From positions 1 to 5,487 of the forward strand of contig QAML01000027.1 in the NCBI GenBank assembly GCA_003150315.1: a DNA stretch of 5,487 bases, given 5' to 3'. A program made the translations under genes and the position numbers. This DNA comes from Prevotellaceae bacterium. Lineage in GTDB: Bacteria > Bacteroidota > Bacteroidia > Bacteroidales > Bacteroidaceae. Position 1 is the first letter of the stretch; every line of letters starts with the position of its first letter. Under the pieces are notes generated by a model. The model was not told the DNA's origin. It saw nothing but the letters and a program-made list of their open reading frames with translations, and searched no databases. Below, piece after piece: positions 1-5,487 of the stretch.

Positions 1-303
1 GTTATCACAAACGTAACAGTAAGCGGATCTACTATCAAAGTAACATACAAAGTAGCTGCAAATGCAACTGGTTACGATGTAGTACTTGGAACTGGATCCA
101 AGAAAGAAAACGGTGAGACACGTCCATACCAGTATGGCAACCACAAGAAACTGAACCTCAAAGAAGGTACAGTAACAGCAACATTCAAGAACGTACCAAA
201 GGGAACATGGGTAGTTGGAATGCATGCATTCAACAGAACATCCGAAGACGGAAAGAAAGTCTTCAGCCCATGGTCAAACCTGAAAAAGGCTACTGTTAAA
301 TAA
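1..303 (+). CDS. 3' end of a secreted FN3-domain protein (partial, paralogue of the 1334-aa protein downstream)
   Basis: The reading frame is open from base 1 and ends at TAA 301-303, giving the last 100 residues of a longer protein; its start, signal peptide and other domains lie outside the window. The segment is one beta-rich fibronectin III-like domain. It contains GSTIKVTYK, TGYDVVLG, GETRPYQYG, KNVPKGTW and KVFSPWSNL, ending in ATVK. Hand alignment with residues 1234-1334 of the large protein downstream gives about 63 identities in 100 positions with a single one-residue gap, so the two genes are paralogues with a shared C-terminal module. No LPxTG motif or membrane helix precedes the stop, so sortase anchoring is not indicated. 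Codons lean to C-ending forms (Asn AAC 7 of 8, Tyr TAC 3 of 4), unlike the matching part of the paralogue. The role is inferred to be an exported or surface protein; ligand unknown. The FN3 assignment is by pattern, not by a profile search. Confidence 0.85.
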   Translation, partial: VITNVTVSGSTIKVTYKVAANATGYDVVLGTGSKKENGETRPYQYGNHKKLNLKEGTVTATFKNVPKGTWVVGMHAFNRTSEDGKKVFSPWSNLKKATVK

Positions 304-336
304 TCCATTTGGGTAAATAATACAGATTCCTAAAAA
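295..336 (+). repeat. Direct repeat spanning the stop codon and 3' noncoding DNA, copy 1
   Basis: This stretch covers the last two codons, the stop and 33 noncoding bases. It matches 5446-5487 at 41 of 42 positions: a 22-base perfect block, one A/T difference at 317, then 19 identical bases to the window edge. The surrounding coding DNA of the two genes matches far less well. The copy ends in an A-run that leads directly into the terminator hairpin. Confidence 0.9.
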
Positions 337-376
337 AGAAAGCTCCAGTCATTTCGACTGGAGTCTTTCTTTTTTT
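332..376. terminator. Bidirectional intrinsic terminator between the partial gene and the toxin gene
   Basis: CTCCAGTC (343-350) and GACTGGAG (356-363) form a perfect 8-bp stem with loop ATTTC. With T364 bulged, GAAAG (338-342) pairs with CTTTC (365-369), extending the stem. A 7-T run (370-376) follows on the plus strand and a 6-A run (332-337) precedes it, so the minus-strand transcript also ends its hairpin with a U-run. It can end the partial gene's transcript and the converging toxin-antitoxin transcript. Confidence 0.9.
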
Positions 377-488
377 ACTCTAAATAAAATGTCACTAATT
401 AAACTCTTTTATGGCATTGAATTTCTTATTATTTATCAGAAAATCTGCCAGATTGTTTATACCCTTATAATATTACATCGAAACAAAG

Positions 489-905
489 CTAAATGTGTTC
501 TTTTACTACAAGCTCTTTTGGATCAATGCATGGTACCTTTGAATTCTGAAAATCTTTTGGATTTCTAGAAACAATATAATCTGCTCCAAACGATAACGCA
601 CATTCCATTTGAAGGCAATCTTCAAAATCTGAGAATTCTTTATTTAAAAGCGCTCTTTCAATCTTACGTTTATCAATGCTTTCCACCTCAAACAAAGTAC
701 ACAAACTTTTTAATAAAATTCTTCTTTCTTCGGGGGCATATACTTTTCTAAGAATAAAGAACATATTGGATATAGAATGTGCTGCAATACACCCTTTTAT
801 TGTGCCATCTTTACAGGCTTTAACTACACATCGTGCGGCTTCACCATAAGGTTCACGATCCAATATATAATCTAACAGAATATTTGTATCAACTAAGATT
901 CTCAT
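489..905 (-). CDS. PIN-domain ribonuclease toxin (VapC-like, PIN_3-type)
   Basis: This is a 138-residue protein, normal length for single-domain PIN toxins. PIN toxins are Mg-dependent endoribonucleases that block translation by cutting RNA and are neutralised by a cognate antitoxin. Visible motifs: N-terminal MRILVDTNILLDYIL with Asp6 and Asp12; AAHSISNMFFILRK (residues 41-54), a typical PIN_3 second block; DFEDCLQ (93-99) with Asp93 and Asp96; and DYIVSRNPKDF (109-119) with Asp109 and Asp118. Asp6, Asp96 and Asp118 are the likely metal ligands. The second block carries Asn47 where classical VapC has an acidic residue. The ATG at 905 is preferred over an in-frame ATG at 941 because the PIN core begins at once and AGGGAGGG lies 5 bases upstream. 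The gene overlaps the 3' end of the antitoxin gene by 17 bases, implying translational coupling. The RNA target cannot be read from sequence. Confidence 0.88.
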   Translation of the reverse strand: MRILVDTNILLDYILDREPYGEAARCVVKACKDGTIKGCIAAHSISNMFFILRKVYAPEERRILLKSLCTLFEVESIDKRKIERALLNKEFSDFEDCLQMECALSFGADYIVSRNPKDFQNSKVPCIDPKELVVKEHI

Positions 906-1122
906 ACTTGCCCTCCCTATATTCTGCCAATTCCTTATCATAATCTAAATCTGAAAATTTTTTCCGTAATTTTTCCAAACTTTCAAAGGCAAGATCTTTC
1001 GCTTCTTGATTTTCATCTTTATAAAGCCCCCTTACGCCTTTCATAATCTGTATCATAAAAATCAATTTATCCTCTGGCATCTGTTCTAATAATTCGATTG
1101 CATCCTGTCTAAGTCTTGTCAT
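889..1122 (-). CDS. Antitoxin of the PIN-toxin module
   Basis: This 77-residue, strongly charged protein lies directly upstream of the PIN toxin and overlaps it by 17 bases, the usual order for type II toxin-antitoxin operons. Residues 1-33 (TRLRQDAIELLEQMPEDKLIFMIQIMKGV) look helical and are the likely dimerisation or DNA-binding part, although no clear ribbon-helix-helix or helix-turn-helix is visible. Residues about 45-77, ending in DLDYDKELAEYREGKYENLS, are Lys/Glu-rich and resemble the toxin-wrapping tail of small Firmicutes antitoxins paired with PIN toxins (recalled similarity). The ATG at 1122 is chosen because AAGGAG sits 8 bases upstream; extending to a TTG at 1143 would put that ribosome site inside the gene. 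It probably binds and inhibits the toxin and may repress its own promoter, as such antitoxins often do. The family name is not assigned with confidence. Confidence 0.8.
   Translation of the reverse strand: MTRLRQDAIELLEQMPEDKLIFMIQIMKGVRGLYKDENQEAKDLAFESLEKLRKKFSDLDYDKELAEYREGKYENLS
911..918 (-). promoter_or_regulatory. Ribosome binding site of the PIN toxin, inside the antitoxin gene
   Basis: Read on the minus strand, AGGGAGGG ends 5 bases before the toxin ATG at 905. It lies within the antitoxin codons for R-E-G-K. It fixes the toxin start at 905 and makes toxin translation depend on ribosomes finishing the antitoxin. Confidence 0.8.
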
Positions 1123-1130
1123 ATAACTCA

Positions 1131-1136
1131 CTCCTT
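1131..1136 (-). promoter_or_regulatory. Ribosome binding site of the antitoxin gene
   Basis: AAGGAG on the minus strand stands 8 bases upstream of the ATG at 1122. This supports that ATG over the longer TTG-initiated frame at 1143. Confidence 0.8.
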
Positions 1137-1153
1137 CATACAATTAAATAAAT

Positions 1154-1182
1154 ATCATACATCTGGTAAAAATTTTTATAAC
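1154..1182 (-). promoter_or_regulatory. Candidate promoter of the toxin-antitoxin operon
   Basis: On the minus strand, TATGAT (1159-1154) is a good -10 hexamer (5 of 6 to consensus). A 17-base spacer upstream gives only GTTATA (1182-1177), a poor -35. A start near 1147 would leave a leader of about 25 bases holding the ribosome site. A self-complementary AAAAATTTTT sits in the spacer and could be part of an operator. The region is so AT-rich that chance matches are likely. Confidence 0.3.
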
Positions 1183-1304
1183 GTTGAATTTGCTTACTAA
1201 CAATATACCATATGCCTAATGATGTTTCCATGAAAGGAATTATAAAAAATATTAAAAATTTGAAAAGTACTATATTTTCTCTAAATCTTCAACCAAAATT
1301 TCCA

Positions 1305-1350
1305 TATAACTATAAAAAGATTATTTACTAAAAGAAAAAATATAGTTATA
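1305..1350. repeat. 10-bp inverted repeat flanking a candidate promoter
   Basis: TATAACTATA (1305-1314) and TATAGTTATA (1341-1350) are exact reverse complements separated by 26 bases. The right arm overlaps the candidate -10 at 1347-1352 and the left arm lies upstream of the candidate -35. Arm centres are 36 bp apart, about 3.5 helical turns. It could be a paired operator, or chance given the AT content. Confidence 0.5.
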
Positions 1351-1352
1351 AG
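1324..1352 (+). promoter_or_regulatory. Candidate sigma-A promoter of the 1334-aa gene (upstream option)
   Basis: TTTACT (1324-1329, 4 of 6 to TTGACA) and TATAAG (1347-1352, 5 of 6 to TATAAT) are separated by exactly 17 bases. Transcription would begin near 1359, giving a leader of about 90 bases. The -10 overlaps the right arm of the inverted repeat. Confidence 0.4.
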
Positions 1353-1377
1353 TCTATTTCTCTTATATATATTCCGA

Positions 1378-1383
1378 TATAAT
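1378..1383 (+). promoter_or_regulatory. Candidate -10 box of the 1334-aa gene (downstream option)
   Basis: This is a perfect TATAAT, but the sequence 16-18 bases upstream (around CTATTTC, 1354-1360) is a poor -35 and no extended TG motif precedes it. Transcription from here would start near 1390, leaving a leader of about 60 bases. Confidence 0.35.
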
Positions 1384-1432
1384 TTTGTCCTAAAAATAAA
1401 TTTTTAATCAATCCACAACCTGTACACCACCC

Positions 1433-1440
1433 AAAGGGGA
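1433..1440 (+). promoter_or_regulatory. Ribosome binding site of the 1334-aa gene
   Basis: AAAGGGGA ends 9 bases before the ATG at 1450. It supports that start, which is followed at once by a lysine-rich signal-peptide N-region. Confidence 0.75.
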
Positions 1441-1449
1441 ACTATAATC

Positions 1450-1551
1450 ATGACAAAGATTAAAAACACAAAGAAGGGCATGGCAAAAAAGACATTAAGT
1501 ATGTCACTTGTTGTTGCAATGCTTGCTACTTCTAATGTGCCGGTATGGGCT
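1450..1551 (+). other. Sec signal peptide of the 1334-aa protein
   Basis: The N-region (residues 1-14) carries seven Lys and no acidic residue, the hydrophobic core spans about residues 16-26, and SNVPVWA ends in a V-x-A site for signal peptidase I, with cleavage predicted after Ala34. No lipobox cysteine is present, so it is not a lipoprotein. Confidence 0.88.
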
Positions 1552-4500
1552 GCTGAGTTCAGCGATGGTTCTGATGCATCAGTTGCTACAGAGGCTCCAG
1601 TTGTAGAAGATGCTTCTGACGCAGTTGCATTCTCCGAAAATTCTGTGGATGCTCCGGTTGTTGCTGATTCTGATAATGCGGATGTTGCACAGGCAGGTGA
1701 AACAAAAGTAAGCTTTACATTAAAAGAGAATGGATGGGGAAAAGCCGCTGAACTTGATAAATTAGACCTGACAGGAATTACCGCAACAGATGGCGCTGTT
1801 GATTATCAGTGGAAAGTTGATGGCAAAGTTGTTGCCGAAGGCAGCACTAGCATCCAAGATATTCAGACAAATCATATGTATACACCTGATAAATTAGATT
1901 GCGGAAAAACTTTACAGTTAGTCTTATCCCGTGACGCATCTGCTGCGTATACATCTGGTGTGGATCCAATGAAATTTTCATTTGAATCTAATGTGGTAAC
2001 TATTTCTAAAAATAATATCTCAGGTTGTACACCAACCATTACCACAAAAACTGTAGACTATGACGGAAAAGAACATAACGATGCAAATGACTGGATTACG
2101 AGTCTTTCTGTTACAGCTGCTACAAATCATACCCTTACATATACAAATGGCGATTTCAACGTAACAGTTGAAGGAACCAAGGGCCTTGTTAATACTGATA
2201 GCGAGATTACTCTCCGCATCCAGCCAAGAGATACAGAATATTATACTGGCGAGATTTCAGTTTCTACAGTCAATAATGGTGGTAGCACAAAATTAGGAAT
2301 TGCAAAAGTTGCATACAATGCTGCAGATAAGAATATTACTGCAGAACTGGCTAATCCAGCTGTAGTTTATAATGGAAAAGACCAGACTCCAAAGAAAGAA
2401 GATATTGTTCTTAAAGATACTAAGAGCGGTGCTGTGTTAGACAGCAAAACAGTAATCAAGAATATTAGTGTAAGCAAAAGTGGAACTGCTGTTAGTACTG
2501 CTGCAGAAGCCGGTGAATATAAGATCTCTGTTGCTTTGAACAATGATAAAACCAATTATTCAAATTCAGGTGATATTACTATCTCTGATGTTGATTTCAC
2601 AATCAAAAAAGTGGATTTAAGTAACTGTACTGTTATTTTAAATGATTTAAAAACACAGAATGGACAGATTACTCCCTCTCAGTTATCTGTAAAAGAAATC
2701 CGTGACAAAGATGGAAATGCATATACATACTTAAATCCAAGCGCATTTGAAGTAACTTCTGTTCAGAGCAATACAGGCGCCGTAGGAAATTATACAGCTA
2801 CTGTTAAAGCAAAAGACAATTGCGTTAACTACGAAGGAACAGCTACAGCAACATTTACTGTTTACAACCAGAAACTTGATGATGTAAATGCAAAATTTGA
2901 TGGAAAAGTAAAAGTAAATGGTGTAGAGACTCCTTATGCAAGCATGGCAGAAGACTATACCGGCGCAGCAATCACAAAAGATGCTGCAAAATTAGGTAAA
3001 TTAATGGCAACAGACAAAAACAACAAAACTTATGAACTGTTACCAAATGTTTCCTACGATCCTAACTTTACTTACGAACGCAATACAGATGCAGGTACTG
3101 CTGTATTGGTTGTAAAAGGTATCGGTGATTATGCTGGAAGTACTCTCAGAGTACAATTCCAAATCAAGGCAGCTTCTGTTGCAGATACAGACAAAGATGT
3201 CAAAGCGGCAGAAAAAGTAGTATATGTAGAAGATGATGCAAAGAAAGCAGAATCTTATGCACCGGAACTGACGGTTATCGGTAAAAACACAGCTACTCCG
3301 GCCAAAGAATTTAATCTTGTAAAAGATAAAGATTATACAGTTGAGTATTTCTATACAAATAATACGACAGATCAAACTGAGACTGGCACAAATGATTTAG
3401 GTGATTTTGTATGTACCAAGATTACCATTAAAAATAAAAACTTCTGGGGATTAGATACAAACGGAGTTAATAATACTTCTGAACCAGCAGCAATATATCG
3501 TTATTCTAAGATAAGTAAACCTCAGGCAGGTACATGGACAGTATCTACAGAAAAGTCTTCTTATACATACACCGGAGAAGCAATTATCCCTGAGTTAATT
3601 GTAAAAGACGGATCAAAAGAGCTTGAAAAAGATGTAGATTACGAGATCAAATCCATCGCTAATGGTACAAACGTAGGTACAGCAACAGTAACACTTGCAG
3701 GAAAAGGTGATTATGATACTACATCTACTACCACCACTACCTTTACCATTACACCGGCTGATATGTCTTCCTTAACAGTAAATATTGATGATCAGAAATA
3801 TACCGGACATCAGATTCGTCCTACAGTAACAACAGGTGGTGGAACAACACAGATTACTGCTAAATTAGGTAAGGTAAATATTGACCTTAGCCAGTTTACA
3901 ATCAGCTATCCTGATTCAAAGGATGCAAACAAGGAAGTTGGTACAGGCACATTAACACTTGCTCCAAAGACTACTAACAAAAACTTTGTTGGAAGCAAGG
4001 AAGTCTCCTTTAAGATTGTTGGACAGACCATTACACATAGCAATGCAATAGCTAACGCATTCAAAGTATATGATGAAAATGGAAAAGAAGTGGATGTAGC
4101 TAACGCATCATTCATCTATGATGGAAAAGCACATACATTTGCTTCAGCATCATTTAATTACGCATATACAGATCCTATTACCCATAAAACTGTTAAATTA
4201 GAAGAAGGTAAAGATTTCGAGATCAAATACTTCCATAATGTAACAGGCGATGCTAATGATAAAGCTTATATTGCAGTAGTTGGAAAAGGTAATTATGCCG
4301 GTGATAATACTCAGACTTTCGAAGATGAGAACGGAAAGAAAGTAAATGCCATCACTTACAAAGCATTTACAATTACTCCAGTAACATTGTCTGATCAGAA
4401 TGTATCTGTGGCAAATGGAACATATGCAGAAGGAATGGCAGTTAAACCGGTAGTAACTGTATCTTACGGAAGAGATTCCTTAACCTTAAAAGAAGGTAAA

Positions 4501-5454
4501 GATTATGAACTGGTTGGTGCCGGTGCTTATACAGAACCTACCGATACCAAGAAATATACTGTTTCAGTTAAAGGTATCAACGGATATACAGGACAGACTA
4601 AACAGTTTAGCTGGGGAATTGACAAAAAAGATCTTTCTAGTTGTGATGTTACAGCAACCAAAAATGCAGCAGGTACTGTATCTGTCGTTGTAATGAATGG
4701 AAACGTTAAAGTTCCATCTGAAAAATATGTCGTTACAGAAAATACAGATGGTACAGTGACTGTTACACCAACTAAAGACAGCAAATATTATACAGGTTCT
4801 AAAACAATTACTGTAAGTGGTGCTGAAAATCAGAAACCGGGCACTCCAATGATTAGCAGTGTTAAGGTTACTGGAAACAAGGCAACTGTTATCCTTTCTG
4901 ATGAAGCAGAAGGTGCATCTGGATATGATTATGTAATCTCCACATCCAAAGATCCTTCTGATAAAGATGCACGTATTGATGTTGTTAAGAATCAGGTTCA
5001 GACAACAGCTAACTTCAAATATGTTACACAGGGAACTTACTATGCATACTGCCATGCATGGACACGCGATGAGAATGGTAAGAAAGTATTTGGCGAATGG
5101 TCTAACAGCTACCCATTCTCTGTAACAGCAATAACACCAGATACACCAGAGATTCTCAGTGTTAAGACAAAAGGTTCTACAATCACAGTAACATATAAAG
5201 AATCTGCTAACTCTACAGGATATGACGTAGTTCTCGGAAAAGGTTCCAAGAAAGAACACGGAGAAACACGTCCATATCAGTATGGAAAATACAAAAAATT
5301 AAATGTTAAACCAGGTGTATGCAAAGCTGTATTTAAGAACATTCCTGCAGGAACATATTATGCAGGAGTACATTCCTGGAACAGAACAGCTTCTGAAAAC
5401 GATAACAAAGTATTCAGTAAGTGGTCAAATCTGGAAACTGCTAAAGTTAAATAA
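1450..5454 (+). CDS. Large secreted protein: signal peptide, diverged Ig-like Y-x-G repeats and two C-terminal FN3-like domains
   Basis: The 1334-residue product is exported. Residues 1-34 are a Sec signal peptide (many Lys, hydrophobic SLVVAMLA core, VWA|AE cleavage site). Residues 36-84 are an acidic linker: 13 Asp/Glu and no Lys/Arg. Residues about 86-187 form an Ig-like domain with YQWKVDGKVV. Residues about 201-1123 hold roughly ten diverged beta-sandwich repeats; the clearest (705-769) runs YTYTGEAIIPELIVKDG, EKDVDYEI, NVGTATVTLAGKGDY and FTITP. Residues 1133-1226 and 1232-1334 are FN3-like (TYYAYCHAW with GEWSN; TYYAGVHSW with SKWSN). There is no LPxTG, C-terminal helix, S-layer or choline-binding repeat, and no catalytic motif, so a purely structural or adhesive surface role is inferred; the ligand is unknown. 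The last domain matches the partial gene at 1-303. Monocistronic expression is likely: the upstream neighbour is divergent. Confidence 0.9.
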   Translation: MTKIKNTKKGMAKKTLSMSLVVAMLATSNVPVWAAEFSDGSDASVATEAPVVEDASDAVAFSENSVDAPVVADSDNADVAQAGETKVSFTLKENGWGKAAELDKLDLTGITATDGAVDYQWKVDGKVVAEGSTSIQDIQTNHMYTPDKLDCGKTLQLVLSRDASAAYTSGVDPMKFSFESNVVTISKNNISGCTPTITTKTVDYDGKEHNDANDWITSLSVTAATNHTLTYTNGDFNVTVEGTKGLVNTDSEITLRIQPRDTEYYTGEISVSTVNNGGSTKLGIAKVAYNAADKNITAELANPAVVYNGKDQTPKKEDIVLKDTKSGAVLDSKTVIKNISVSKSGTAVSTAAEAGEYKISVALNNDKTNYSNSGDITISDVDFTIKKVDLSNCTVILNDLKTQNGQITPSQLSVKEIRDKDGNAYTYLNPSAFEVTSVQSNTGAVGNYTATVKAKDNCVNYEGTATATFTVYNQKLDDVNAKFDGKVKVNGVETPYASMAEDYTGAAITKDAAKLGKLMATDKNNKTYELLPNVSYDPNFTYERNTDAGTAVLVVKGIGDYAGSTLRVQFQIKAASVADTDKDVKAAEKVVYVEDDAKKAESYAPELTVIGKNTATPAKEFNLVKDKDYTVEYFYTNNTTDQTETGTNDLGDFVCTKITIKNKNFWGLDTNGVNNTSEPAAIYRYSKISKPQAGTWTVSTEKSSYTYTGEAIIPELIVKDGSKELEKDVDYEIKSIANGTNVGTATVTLAGKGDYDTTSTTTTTFTITPADMSSLTVNIDDQKYTGHQIRPTVTTGGGTTQITAKLGKVNIDLSQFTISYPDSKDANKEVGTGTLTLAPKTTNKNFVGSKEVSFKIVGQTITHSNAIANAFKVYDENGKEVDVANASFIYDGKAHTFASASFNYAYTDPITHKTVKLEEGKDFEIKYFHNVTGDANDKAYIAVVGKGNYAGDNTQTFEDENGKKVNAITYKAFTITPVTLSDQNVSVANGTYAEGMAVKPVVTVSYGRDSLTLKEGKDYELVGAGAYTEPTDTKKYTVSVKGINGYTGQTKQFSWGIDKKDLSSCDVTATKNAAGTVSVVVMNGNVKVPSEKYVVTENTDGTVTVTPTKDSKYYTGSKTITVSGAENQKPGTPMISSVKVTGNKATVILSDEAEGASGYDYVISTSKDPSDKDARIDVVKNQVQTTANFKYVTQGTYYAYCHAWTRDENGKKVFGEWSNSYPFSVTAITPDTPEILSVKTKGSTITVTYKESANSTGYDVVLGKGSKKEHGETRPYQYGKYKKLNVKPGVCKAVFKNIPAGTYYAGVHSWNRTASENDNKVFSKWSNLETAKVK
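2050..4818 (+). repeat. Array of about ten diverged Ig-like Y-x-G repeats (protein level)
   Basis: Approximate units by residue: 201-272, 303-386, 390-471, 476-573, 585-685, 697-769, 774-857, 884-975, 982-1058 and 1065-1123. Recurring marks are an opening Y-x-G (VDYDGK, VVYNGK, YTYTGE, QKYTGH, FIYDGK), a middle EGKDYE-type turn (KDKDYTVEYF, EKDVDYEIKS, EEGKDFEIKY, KEGKDYELVG), and a closing GxGxY (GIGDYAG, GKGDYDT, GKGNYAG, GINGYTG). The copies are diverged in sequence and length, so the array looks old rather than recently expanded. Boundaries are approximate and the 585-685 unit is the weakest. Confidence 0.7.
4846..5451 (+). other. C-terminal pair of FN3-like domains
   Basis: Residues 1133-1226 and 1232-1334 share an ISSVKV/ILSVKT opening, a middle GYDYVIS/GYDVVLG strand, a GTYYAYCHAW/GTYYAGVHSW strand and a closing KVFGEWSN/KVFSKWSN block, as in FN3 domains of clostridial surface proteins. 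The second domain is the part conserved in the partial upstream gene. A common attachment or export role for this module is inference. Confidence 0.7.
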
Positions 5455-5487
5455 TCCATTTGGGTAATTAATACAGATTCCTAAAAA
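5149..5487 (+). repeat. Direct repeat, copy 2: last FN3 domain plus 3' noncoding DNA
   Basis: This is collinear with 1-336 of the window, offset by about 5.15 kb. The coding part is diverged (about 63% identical residues), with short identical blocks such as ACACGTCCATA. The last 42 bases (5446-5487) match copy 1 at all but one position. The window is cut where copy 1 enters its terminator hairpin, so a similar terminator is expected just beyond base 5487. Confidence 0.85.

Larger units (their letters stand above)
1123..1449. other. Divergent AT-rich intergenic region
   Basis: These 327 bases separate the leftward toxin-antitoxin operon from the rightward 1334-aa gene and hold no credible coding frame. 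They contain the antitoxin ribosome site, candidate promoters for both directions, a 10-bp inverted repeat and the ribosome site of the large gene. A CTATATTTT / AAAATATAG pair (1270-1278 and 1337-1345) is also present. No known riboswitch, attenuator with a U-run, tRNA or attachment site was recognised. Confidence 0.7.

Noticed and set aside
442..454. Small hairpin AATCTGCCAGATT as a terminator for the toxin gene
   Set aside because: The stem is only 5-6 bp with a tiny loop and a 4-T run on the minus strand; the hairpin at 332-376 is much stronger.
389..568. Short plus-strand frame starting at ATG 389 (about 59 residues)
   Set aside because: It has no ribosome site, begins just after a terminator and runs antisense into the toxin gene; no independent support.
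906..941. 12-residue N-terminal extension of the PIN toxin from an ATG at 941
   Set aside because: A strong ribosome site precedes the ATG at 905, PIN domains begin at the first strand (MRILVDTN), and the extension would lie wholly inside the antitoxin gene.
3040..3375. Minus-strand frame of 111 codons
   Set aside because: Same Cys/Phe/Ile-rich shadow pattern inside the repeat array, with no start signals.
4564..5259. Long open frame on the minus strand (231 codons) opposite the 3' part of the large gene
   Set aside because: The product is extremely Cys/Phe/Ile-rich with no recognisable domain or ribosome site. It is antisense to well-supported FN3-like coding sequence, so it is a shadow of codon bias.
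1..5487. Mobile element, CRISPR array, retron or phage defence operon
   Set aside because: No transposase, integrase, reverse transcriptase, Cas gene, regular direct-repeat/spacer pattern or target-site duplication is visible. The repeats seen are gene-end paralogy and protein domains.

Overview
The window looks like an AT-rich chromosomal segment from a gut-type member of the Firmicutes/Clostridia, most likely Lachnospiraceae. The basis is the Gram-positive signal peptide ending in VPVWA|AEFSDG, the Y-x-G-type secreted Ig-like repeats, the C-terminal fibronectin III-like pair, strong AGGAGG-type ribosome sites and TTA/AAA-rich codon use. The placement comes from recalled family resemblance, not from a search.

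Layout. Bases 1-303 are the 3' end of a secreted-protein gene whose start lies outside the window. It is followed at 332-376 by a strong hairpin terminator that can work in both directions. On the minus strand, 1122 down to 489, is a compact two-gene toxin-antitoxin operon: a 77-aa antitoxin whose last codons overlap the start of a 138-aa PIN-domain (VapC-like) ribonuclease toxin. Its transcription converges on the same terminator. Bases 1123-1449 form a very AT-rich divergent intergenic region with candidate promoters and an inverted repeat. Bases 1450-5454 encode one 1334-aa exported protein: signal peptide, acidic linker, an N-terminal Ig-like domain, about ten diverged Y-x-G Ig-like repeats and two FN3-like domains, with no visible sortase or membrane anchor. 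The window ends 33 bases after that stop codon.

Relationships. The truncated first gene and the 1334-aa gene are paralogues in direct orientation. Their last ~100 residues are about 63% identical by hand alignment, and the match continues past the stop codon into noncoding DNA, where it is stronger (41 of 42 bases from just before the stop to the window edge). The toxin-antitoxin operon therefore sits between two direct repeats about 5.15 kb apart. Recombination between them would remove both the operon and the large gene, so the operon may stabilise this surface-protein locus. That role is inference. No CRISPR array, tRNA, rRNA, transposase or prophage gene was seen.
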